DNA from: Diadema setosum
Lineage: Eukaryota > Echinodermata > Echinoidea > Diadematoida > Diadematidae
Assembly (NCBI RefSeq): GCF_964275005.1
Contig: NC_092686.1
Location: 44,576,333 to 44,640,332 of the forward strand
Direction of reading: 5' to 3'
Length of the DNA: 64,000 nt
Position 1 is the first letter of the stretch. Each line of letters opens with the position of its first letter. Under the pieces are notes generated by a model. The model saw only the letters and a program-made list of their open reading frames with translations, had not been told where the DNA came from and searched no databases. A program made the position numbers and the translations under genes. Shown one piece after another: positions 31,601 through 43,600 of this stretch.

Positions 31601-34600
31601 ACTGTCCACAGTCTCTCACACAGAAAGGGTTAAGGATGAGATCTATCAGTTCAAGGCAAAAGTTTCCATAGTAGTCTCAGATCACTGGGAGCTTCATGCC
31701 AGAATAGCCAGCAAACATCTCGACAGAGTGGCATTTTATACTTCATCTCAAATAATGGACACTCACTCTCTTTACATTCTGGGATGCATCAATGCTTGCT
31801 GGCTGGGCTGACGGAGACACAGCCGGCTTCTCTCGCGTGTCCTTGAACGTCTCGTTGAAGAACCTCAGCACGGCTACGCCATCGCCCCAGGCATGCTCAA
31901 AGTTGACAGACATCAGACCATTTTTGCACACGATGACCTGGAATGACTTGTCAAACCACCTGAAGAAAAACAACATCTCTCTAGTTCATCAATGCAAAGA
32001 AAATGCAAACTCGACACCCTAAGAGCATGCCCTGACCCTTGCAGGCAGCTTAAGCTAATTGATGCTTATGATGTTCACTATAATTGCAAAGAAAAGAAAA
32101 AAAAAGACACGAGAAGCTCACATGAAAGTATTAGCAACATATACCAAAGCCTAGAAACTATAAATGTTAAAGCGGTTATACCAACCAAAATTCAATACAA
32201 TATCAAATTCTGATGATTATTCCACTACTAGCCTAAATATGAGAGTCTACCCATTCTCTATGCAGTATCTTACTTTATACCACTTTTAAGTTCCTTCCTA
32301 TTTAGCATTCCTTTCAGTTTCTTACATTTTCAGTTTCTATGCTGATATGAAAAAAAAAAGAATTCTTATCAATCATTTACTAGCTCCTGATGGGATTCAT
32401 ATGATGTACGTACATATGTCTGCACACACAAAAAAAAAGTTGCTTGACTGTATCAACTCCATCACACACACACACAAAAAAAAAAAAAACACAATCAAGC
32501 AAACAAACACGCAATAAAAAACAAAAACAAAAACAGGCATTATCCCTAGCTCACCATCAACAGAGATCACTGAAAGGAGACATTTCATGAGTTGTGTTTA
32601 TACCACTGCTTTACATGAAAGGATTTAACCATGGTCATCAGCACAAATGCATTTTTTTTTTCTAACCTGTATGCACCATCTCCATACAACATGTTCCTGG
32701 TCATTCCCTCTGCATCATCTGGGCTGGTATCATCTAGGCAGAGACAGAAGACGGCTGAGTCAATCTCATCCAGGGTCCGGGCATTGCCCTCGCTGGAGTC
32801 CACAATCTGCTGCCGGACTCGGGCCCACACGTCGCGGTTCTCTGCCGTCAGGTAGCCCCACGGGTGGTCCGGCCGGGCCGCCGTGTCATTGAGGATGTGC
32901 TGGAGGTTGGCGTGGATTACAGCCGGCGACACAATGTTTCCTGGAAGCAGAATAAGTATTATGAGAGACTTCATTAAGTCTTCATATTTCACTAACCCCA
33001 TCCTTGATAAACTGGATTTAAGGTACTATTTTGGTATATTGGTATTACTATATGCTGTATTTTAATTTGATATTTTTTCTGTATTAATGCGCTCAGAAAT
33101 GTCAGTAGTAAGTGCTATATGAGTGTTTATTTTATCTATTCATTTATTTATTTTAGCATGTATATTGCTCTATCAGAGAGCCTTGCTATCAAAATTAATC
33201 CTGCACTGTTACAACATTTTCAACCTAGTAGATGTTTCTCTTCATATGCTGACAAAAAATCTTACACAGAACAGACATTAGTAGAGCAGATAAGCCCTCA
33301 AAATCATGTGAATTGTGCAAAATTTGACTAAAGCATGAAACTTTCACCAGTGTTAGTACATACCGTAAGATTTATTTTAAGATCGGGAGGTAAGTCTGAT
33401 TTGACCTCTGATGACCTCCAGAGGTCAATGTACTTTAGATATCAGAAAATCGATGTTTTTAGACATTTGCAAATGATATATGTGGTTATGTTGCACTAAA
33501 CATGCATTTATACCACAGAGAAATCATTTCCAGATTCAACAGAGCACTGACAGGTTTTTACCTTTGACCTCTGATGACCTCCAGAGTTCAATGAACTTTA
33601 AATATCAAAATATCGATGTTTTTAGACATTTGTGAATGATATATGTGGTTATCAAAATGATTCACTAAACATGCATCTATACTTCAGGGAAACCATTTTC
33701 TGATTCCACAGAGCATTGACAGGTTTTAACCTTTGACCTCTGATGACCTTTGGAGGTCAATGACCTCAAAATATTATATTGATCTGTGATGTCATTGGTT
33801 AATGGTAACCATTGTTAAGATGTACAAAACAAGCATATCTGTCTGACAATGAAATTGTCTTCATATTCTAAAGAGCAGACAGGTTTCTACCTTTGACCTC
33901 TGATGACCTTGAGAGGTCAATGACCTCAGAATATCAGAATATTGAAGTATGACATCATTGGTGAAAGGTCAAACATGGTAAGGATGTACAAAACAAGCAT
34001 ATCTGTGTACAATGACATCGTCTTCATATTCCAAGGCACACAGACGAGTTTCTGCCTTTGACCTCTGATGATCTCGAGAGGTCAATGACCTCAAAGTATC
34101 AGAATAGTTTGGCATCATCAATGGTAAACATGATGATGTTTTAGAGAGCACTCGTAGGCCCTGTTTATTAACGAGCCATTACCATTCACCTATGATAATC
34201 ACACAAGGTCAAATACCTCGAATGAAATGTGAGGATGTTAATATTGATATTGCGATAGTTAATTGTTAATAATTGTTTATAATGTAGGGCTTACAAACCA
34301 TGCATTTCTATTACCAAAAAAGTGGCTACTCATTCCGCAGAACTTTCAGGTAATTATCTAAGTCGGGTATGTGCACAGAGCAATAGGTGTCGATCTGTTT
34401 TCACGTTGGGGGGGGGGGAACTTGGAAAATATGTAAAAGCATAAGTTCATGGTGCAAAGGAATGAAGCGGAGGGGGAGGGGGAGGATGTGGGTGGGGGAT
34501 TGGATTTTTGCTGGTTCAGACCTGAAATCAGTGATTCAGTGTAGCTCTTGTTTAATGTGTGCGTCATCACTTATACGGAAGTTGATGGGGTGTGGGCGCA

Positions 34601-37600
34601 TCTCACCTACCCTCCTCCCAAAGACGAAGTTTTTTTTTTCTTTTTTAAGAATCTGATGCATACGTTTTGGGGAATATTTGGAAAATTATGGATCACCAAG
34701 GTGTACCAAGTCTATATGGATGGGAACCCAGCAAGCGCAGCGTTGGCGAGGGTAGGGTATTCCACTCCCATTCGACAGAGCTGTTGTATTTTGAGAAATG
34801 AGATTCAACGACCTGGCACACAGGCACTTTTGAAGGAATACCTCGAAATTTGTATCAAAAAGGTGTAGTAAGTCAGCCATCTATGGAGGAAGACCAATCC
34901 ACAGAAGGATGTGGGTGGAGGTATCCCCCTCCCACATTATGGAGCTTTTGCATTCTTTTGTTTGCAATTCAATGATCTCGTGCCACTCTTGGTTGAACTA
35001 CCATTTTGAAAAAAAAAAGTCCATACCCAAATGTGTAGCCATAATCAATGCATGGAGGAGAGGTTGATACAGCGAGAGGAGGGTATGAAAGGGGCTGTCC
35101 CCCAATCCTTCCCATGCGAGGGAGCCTTTGCAGTAAGAATAGAAATGTTAAAAAAAATCTAGTATACACATTTATGATGGAATATTTGGGAAATTATCAG
35201 TAAAAGGAGTGTACCAAATCTAAGGGTAGAAACCGAGGAGGGATTGTTAATTGAAAGATACACTACCCCCTCCAACAAGAGGGATTTTCTTTAATATGTC
35301 GGAACTGAAATTAAAGATCTAGTACATACTTTGTGATGATATAGAACAAAAATGGGACAAAAGCACTGAGCGTATATGGAAGGGGACATAACGAAAGAAA
35401 AGGGGGAGGGGGTATGCAAAGGAGATTCTGCCTTTTAATCTGGTGCATAGTATAGCTAAAATGTTCAGTGACAATTCATTTTCTGTCAAAAAAGTGAAGA
35501 AAAAAAATCTCCATCTCAGGAAATACTTGGAGGCAAAGTTTTATGCCCCCACCATTCCCCCTCCCATATTTTCTCGGGAGGCGGGGCAAATGCCTCTTGC
35601 CCTCCAAAATGAACAATCGTGCATATATAGGAAAGCCTTTTCATCTTTGGAATTCAAATAAAAATATCTCTTAAAAACATTTTTCATAGAATAAGGGAAA
35701 TTATCATTCCCCAAAGTATGTTATATCTGTGGAAGGAACCAAGCAGGGGGAAGGAGTCTATCGAAAGGAGATATCCCCTCTCACAGAAGGGAGATTTTGC
35801 ATTTCAGAATTAAATTCTAACAATCCAATGCACACCTAAAGTGAAAAACTTGGGCAGTTTTCTGTCTAAAAAGCAAAAAACAAAAAACAACAACAAAAAC
35901 TAACAACAACAAAACATAGTCCACATCTCAGAATATAATGGGGTGGGGGTCAACTATCCCTGCCACCACCCCACCCCTCCTCCAAACTGATGCCCCGGTA
36001 TGTGCATGTGTTTTATTCCACTTGTTGAAAAGAAGTGAGAGTTTTAAGAAACAATATTGTTCAGTGGTCGCTATCCCAGTCAAGTAAATTGTTTATCAAT
36101 AAGGTGATTTCCTTCACCTGTATACCTTAAGATGATGTAGGCCTGGTATTTGCCTTGCACGTTATTACATCTATTTCTTTTTTAGTATTCTCGTTTATAT
36201 TTTGATGTGAAAGTTGTTTACTTTGCCACGATTTTATTTGTACATAGAAAAAATAATCCAAGACTGAAAATGAAACTGATACAATATTTAATGATTGACA
36301 TGATGCACATATTGTGTATTTCTATAGCAATAAAAGTGAGCACTTCAAAAGGCGTGTACTCATTTCACATGAACATTAGCGATGATCCTCTGACCTCTGG
36401 AGGATATTGAAAGATATGCATCAAAATGTAAGAATATTGATGTCTGGTCTCATTGGTTTGTAATGGCCTGCTGATTATGAAATAATAATTATATTTAAAA
36501 AAAAATGCATTTTGTGTGTGTGTGTGTGTGTGTGTGTCCAAAATTGTATGCAGAGTATTCCACACACAGTTCAATTTTGACTTCCATCTAGGACAATGAG
36601 CGGTTACTTTTTTCTCAACTACACTGTAATATCAAAATCTATTGAAAAAACACGGTGGCGGCTGGGTCTAACACATTATCATTCCTTTTCGTTGGAGATC
36701 CATGCGGGATGGTCAAAACAAACATAAAAAATAGATATCTCAGACCTAATTGTTATAACAAAGCGTCATATCCTCATATACCCAACCCAACCCTCTATGC
36801 CCAGACAATGTAAACCACCCCATGGACTTACTTGGAGCTTTAGAATATCCTTTGTCAACAGAGAGAGACATCCAAACCTTTGCAGTGCCGACTAAGATCT
36901 GCCATGGAACTAATTGGTATTGGCTCTGCATCATTGACAGCAGATCTCGTTTCCTATTCTCCTTCTTCTTCTTCTTCTTCTTCTTCATTATACTGTGTAA
37001 TCTTGTAATATTCTGCCATGGAGCCTTTTCTTAATTGGTTAAAGAAGGTATCCAAAGAGCTATATGAAGCAAAAAACAACAAACAAATGCAAAAACAAAA
37101 AGAGAGACATATGTATCTTTAATAACAGAGCTGAATATTGAGTATCTCTCTCCTGAAGTGTTTCAAAGAGATACAAGAGACAGTGGCCGAGAGTAGCCGC
37201 CACCTTTTTTGGGAGTAGGCCTACTTTGTGTTCTTGCAAATGATGCCTGACATTTTTGGTCATTTGCCCTTTTTGAAGAATGCAGCAATAGAGCCACAAC
37301 TTCCTGCGGAGTGGATATTGTGGGGTTCTTGATGCAGAACATCATCGCTGAATTTGCCTGAGCTGTACTTTCTTACAGGGATTGCCATTGTAGTTTTGTT
37401 TTGTTTTGCTTTGTTTTGTTTTTCAAGTGTGGCTGTAACACTGCTTGTTTTGCATATGATGGTCATTGCAGCTAAAGAGTGCATATCTTCTCTGGATCAT
37501 TCCAAACTTCATGATGTTTCACCTGGGTGAATGGATCCCAGATGATGCATGCATATTCCAGGACAGTCCTGAGCGGCATGGAGTAGCAAAACACCTGAAC

Positions 37601-40600
37601 TTTATGATACTCGTATCTTCGTCTGGAGAGAGTCTGTGGTTGAAGTATAACCTTTTTAAGCTGCTGTGGCGATTTGATTCCAGCTGAGCCTCCTATTGGA
37701 ACTCCAAAATATTTTGCACAATCCGCTTTCTCCATGGTTTGCCATGAATGCTTATCTATTCCCTGGGTAGGTCTCGGATGGCAATAGCTAGTTGCAATAC
37801 ACAGGATTGCTTCATGTGGAATGCATGTTGGGCCTCACAGTATGTTGAAGTTTTCAAGATGGTCCATGATGTCGCAGCTGTGGACTGTATACTCCAGGAC
37901 CATGAGTCATTCATCGCAGTCATACTGTAACAACCCACCAGCTTTACACTGGCCAATACAGGCCCACCAGCTGGAAACTATGCAAATATTGCCCATGAGC
38001 TTGACACTTAGGCAAACCAGTCCCAAATGAGTCCGACAAATGGGGGAAAAGATCTATGAGACTTAACTGAATAGACTAAACACTCTGTATATCAGTCTCG
38101 TGGGCCTTGTTTTCCTCGAGTGTCGAGATAATGGCCATATTTGCTAGTCTACATAACTAACCCAAACATAACAGTTGTATTTGAGGTCACTGCCATCACT
38201 CAAGAAACTTTAGCTTTATTTCTGAAGTAATTGACCTCTCACATTTTAGAGACCTGTTACTATAAACCAATGCTCTGTGGAATATGCATACATACTTTGA
38301 TCAAAACATCAATGCGTGATTTGTACATGATTAAGCATTTATGATTACACCAATGAAGCCAAACATCAATACAGGCAAGCCTACACATGTGACCTCAGTG
38401 ACCTCTCATTGTCCTGAGAGGTCAAAGTTGGATATAATGCACAGGCTAATGACCAATGTTCCATGGAATGACAAGATTCTTCTATTATAGCATAAATGAT
38501 TGTACATCGGGTATTACAAAGTTGACCATTGACTATACATAGAATATCAATATTCTGATATTTTGAGGTCATTGACCTGTCACCTTCCTCAGAGGTCAAA
38601 GGTAGAGACACGTGAGTAATTTCTCTTGCTCTGTGGAATAGGAAAACAATTCAATTGTAATACAAATGAATATAACATCTAAATCATGTTTGTCATCAAC
38701 CAATTGCACCAAATATCAATGTTCTGACATTTTGAGGTCATTGGCCTCATCATAGGTCATCTGAGGTCATCAGAGGTCAAAGGTAGAAATCTGACTCGAA
38801 AGGCTCAGTGGAACATTGAGGCAATTCCTCTTACAAAAATTAGCTTTTAGTACATAATTATCGTGTTTCAGTTATGAGTGACGCATTAAAATATCAATTT
38901 TCTGACATTTTGAGGTCATTGACCTCTGAAGGTCATCAGAGGTCAAAGATAGAAACCTGTCAGGGCTCTGTGGAATATAAAGACAATTTCACAGTGACAA
39001 AAATTAAGTTTTAGTACATCATTACTGTGTTTTATCATTAACCAATGATGCAAAATATCAATTTTCTGACATTTTGAGGTCATTGACCTCTGGAGGTCAT
39101 CAGAGGTCAAAGGTAGAAACCTGTCAGGGCTCTGTGGAACATAAAGACAATTTCACTGTGACAAATATTAAGTTTTAGTACATCATTACTGTGTTTATCA
39201 TTAACCAATGACGCAAAATATCAATTTTCTTAGATTTTGAGGTCATTGACCTCTAGAGGTCATCAGAGGTCAATTCAGACTTACCTCCCGATCTTAAAAT
39301 TAATCTTATAGCATGTACTAACAATGGTGAAAGTTTCATGCTTTAGTCAAATTTTGCACAATTCTTCGGCTTATCTGCTCTACTACATGGCTGCATTTAA
39401 CACATCTGGATTTTCAGTCAACAAGGATAAATGTGTCAGCTAGTTTGCTGCCCTCTTTTGGCAACATGGCCATTCCAATCTTCACTCCACCTGAGCTCTA
39501 TTCTTTGTGAGACTTTTTGGGGTGAAACTCACCATCCTCATCTATGACGTCGAAGGTGTAGAACTTGCCATTCCTGACGACCAATATGTGACGGCCAGTC
39601 TCATCGGTCACCAGCTCGTCCCTGCCAATCTGGGGGATGCGTGTCGAGTTGAAGAGGCGGAAATACTGACTCATGTCAAGAGGGAAGGCTTTGTTGATGA
39701 TTGCATAGTAGGCAGCGATTGACTGAGGCATCCACCTAAAAAATAAAGAACAAGAAAGCAAAGAACTGACATAATTATGAAGCTTTATAACGACAGCAAC
39801 TTCCACATTCATCAAAATTTCAATAAGTTTTGGCTATAAGAACTGCATGCCCTCTTGAGTTGATCTTTCAGACATATTTGAGTTTTGTCAGTTTTTTAAC
39901 ATCTGAATCTGTCATCCTGTCACAAAAACACACTGCATATTCATGAGGTTTACTGAAGGTACAGATACAACATACTGAATTTTGTTTCTTTAAGGATCTG
40001 TTGCATGTTTCTAACTCACAGTTACTGAAATAGGCAAAACTTTCATCATTCTTGTAAATGACTACCACATACCCTGAACAGCAAAGTTTTTGTTTTTGTG
40101 AAAAACTTTGTCACTGCAATAACCTGTAGTTGTACATGAAACTTGCTACATGGTAAGGCTTGGCAGGTCACAACTATGATGGTCCTTTCTGTCAGAAGGT
40201 TTGTGCTTCATAACCCTGTCACATTCAGAGCATCAAATACTACTTACCTGGCTATCTTCCGAAATGACTGGGTGTCAGATTTTTTGGGGTTCAGATGGTA
40301 GACCTCAGGCTCTAGTTTGCTTGATCTGATAGTCTTCATGAAACGCATAGCTGACACCACGAGGTTTGTGGATCTGATTAACTAATAATGCATGCAAAGT
40401 ATGAACAAGACGTTAGTACATTCCATGTAAATAATAAATACCTTTTTTACCCCACTGCATAGCAGTGCTGTGGTATTTGCACGCAGAAACTTGGCATGAG
40501 TCTTGAGGCATCTCAGGCAATAATATTGTTTGGATTACATTGTTTTACATTAACATGAGAGGAGACATTATAAGTAAATACACCTGCAAGTTAACATTGT

Positions 40601-43600
40601 AAATTATACCGAAAACTAAGCTATTTGCCTATAAACATATCTTTAAATTTGGAAACACAGCCATACTTCATATGACAATAGTCCTACTGAAAACACACAA
40701 CATTCAATGTTCCAATCAAGGGTTTTTTGTTTCGTTTTGATTGTTTGTTTGTATTTTAGTTTGATACAAATGCATACTAGTATCCAGAACTTCTTTTACA
40801 AAAAAGAAATATTGGGGTGTACACCTAAGTGGCACATACCAGTAATCATTCTTACTTTTGTCACATTGCTCAATAAGTTACTCTCCTGAATGTTGGTTCA
40901 AACGCATTTAAGCATACATGACCCCTCCCCCCCCCCACCCACTCACATACACATTATACTGTGACAAGTTCTGACTGCTACATTGAATGCGTTGCTGTTA
41001 GCATTAGCTAATGTCTTAGAGTGACAACAATGAGTCTGCAAACGTTTAAGAAAATAACGATGAAGAGGCCAATATACCCCTCTCTTAACATAGTATATGT
41101 AATTCTCCTGAAAGGAGAGTAGAAAAAGTAGTAGATAAAGGTGTGGAGAAAAAAAAAAAAACCCTCCTTGCTTGTTTCTCTATTTTTAAAAGTATTCTGT
41201 ATTCTGAATGGTGTTATAATTTCATTGGCCACACCCAGAGTTGGTTTGAGAAATTGTGATACATCAAAGCCTCAATACACGCCTGGTCATTGCATTCTGG
41301 TCTCTCATCAAATTGGAAGGCCATAATAGGGACTGAAGTTCTTTCTCTACACCCTAAGTATTCTGTATTCTGAATGGCATTATGTCATCTATCTTATTGG
41401 CTTTACCTACAGTTGTTTGATTTGAGAAATTATGATTTATCAAAGTCTTCAAACACACCTGGTCATTGTATTCTTGCCTCTCATCAAACTGGTAGGCCAT
41501 GTAGGGATTGAAGTTGAGTACGAGGGAGGACCTTGATTCAAGGTACATATCAAACCATGGTCCTGTCACGGTTAATGAAGAAGAGTGTGACATCTTGTGT
41601 TAATGATTTTTAACTGGTTCAAAACTGGTCATTAAAAAGATATTGGCACTAGCAAACTGCAACATGTACACATCATGTCAACATATCACAAATCAATCCT
41701 ACAGTCAGAAATAATGAAATATTGAAAAGATATTGAACAAATCAATCCTACAATAGAAAAAAAATATTGAATTAATTTTGAACTGCAGACTGGTAACATC
41801 AATCAACATAGGTCTGATTTTTCCTTCATTTGCATCACTGTCCAAAATCCAAATATATCGTACGTATATATAGAGTGACATAATGAAAGACTTGTGCAAA
41901 GGGTGGTCATGCCCTTACTGCATATCGTAACATGCATCAAATGCTAAGTTGGAGTTCTTGAAACTTATTTCATATCTACCTACACACCAATGTATGCTTG
42001 CAATTCAGTTACATGTATATGGTTTCTACACCTACTAATAAATTTTGCCTAAATCTAATTTGTCTTGTTACTATAATTTCACAACTTAAATGACTTTCTT
42101 TTTTTTTTTTTTTTGTCCTTTTTGATTCAATCTGTTGCAGAACTGAATTACCTCTCTAGTGTGTCAAAAAAAAAAGTTTCATTAATGGGTCAATACTGCT
42201 TGCTCACCTGATATGTAGCTGGTGTGTTTGTTGCGCTTGTCTTGGGCAATGAGTTGGCTATTCAGAGCTGAAACACACAGTGATACAATGGAAAGAGCAA
42301 AAGAACAAATGTGACACTTTTTTTTCCTTTCACTTTCATTAATTTCCACATATATATGACAATGCACAATCGGAATATTCCTGCTAATCAAAGCATATTC
42401 ACATTCCTTTTTGTCTCTTCCTACTGTTTGTCATCTAATGCAAAGTACATTTAGATCTTGCCTTATTAAGCGATTCAATACTTTATACTAATTCAATATG
42501 AACAATGATTTCATATTTCAAATATTCATCTGAGCTGGAATAAAAGTCAGTGATGAAATAATCAATGCAAATGGTGAGGATGCAAACTGTATTACAAAAA
42601 AAAAAAAAAAAAAATGGGGAGGACAAAGGGGGAAGCAAGTATGCACATGCTGCTATGTCAACTTACCTTGCCCCTCTCCCTTCTCAAAGTCTCTGACAAT
42701 CTTCTCGGTGGCAGCGTAGACCTCGGGGGAGAGAACAGGCTCCTGGGAGGCAAGGTATCGGCGGCAGGTGTCTGGCAGCTTTGGGATGGGCAGACGCGGG
42801 AGGCTGCGCTGAAAATGCATTGTGGGAATGATGCTATCTTGGATGAAGTCTGTGCCAGAAGAGCTGTGTGGTGGAGATTGAGTAAATAAATACTCTACAA
42901 CAATGTTGACAAAAAAAGGGTGATGAACAATACATTGATATTAAAAGAATGCATATATTGAGCAATTATGACACAAAAAATTCAACTTGGTATGTTTACA
43001 TAATGCTCAGAGTTTTGCTACTTTTAATACACAAATGATGCACTTGTTTGCAGTAGATTACAAATATGACTTGACATACGGTGACATTGTACTGTAATTC
43101 ACTCGTCATTCTTTATATTTAGCTTAAGGACTGACTTTGTCTTGGAGCAATGTATCAAATCCTTGTAGCATCTAGCCCCTTGCGTTTGACAAGGGCAGTA
43201 TTTCAGAGATTCACAGCAGGACATACAATGTATAATTCCAATATACATTGAGTTTGTACATAGAAAATGGATGAATTTAAAGTACATAGATGGCAGTGGT
43301 CTAACTTAGTACTGTTGGTGTAATCTGTTCTTGAACTCTTCCTTGATGTATTGCAAAGGTCATTTTTACATGAAAAAAAGTATAGATATCAAAATGATAG
43401 AAAAATTTAAATGATCTGTTATTGCCTCTGTTTAATAATTCTGCTAACATGAAAGAAATCAACAGAAGAGAACAAACCTGTTTCTGTGACTTGAAGTGGA
43501 CATGCCCCATATTGCTGCAATGCGCTGAGGTAAAAAAGAAAAGAAAAAAGAGGAAATTTGAAAAGGACTCAAATCACTCAAGAGGAATGCAAATTTACCC

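Larger units (their letters stand above)
33279..39385. mobile_element. Foldback-like element with tandem-array inverted arms
   Basis: The left end TAGTAGAGCAGATAAGCC is the reverse complement of the right end (39368-39385). The inverted match continues over about 120 bp (AATTGTGCAAAATTTGACTA, then AAGCATGAAACTTTCACCA, then TTTTAAGATCGGGAGGTAAG), then through arrays of a unit of about 165 bp on both sides. CAT flanks both ends and may be the target duplication; TA is also possible. The interior (about 34.3-38.2 kb) holds a decayed 170-bp array and a LINE fragment, with no transposase. Long inverted arms made of tandem repeats are the hallmark of Foldback/TU-type elements. It lies in the CPT2 intron 32941-39532. 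Confidence 0.85.

Noticed and set aside
32585-33001. Reading the CPT2 exon at 32667-32940 as a longer single frame
   Set aside because: The outer parts run through clear GT and AG splice sites into intron sequence; only 32667-32940 matches CPT2.
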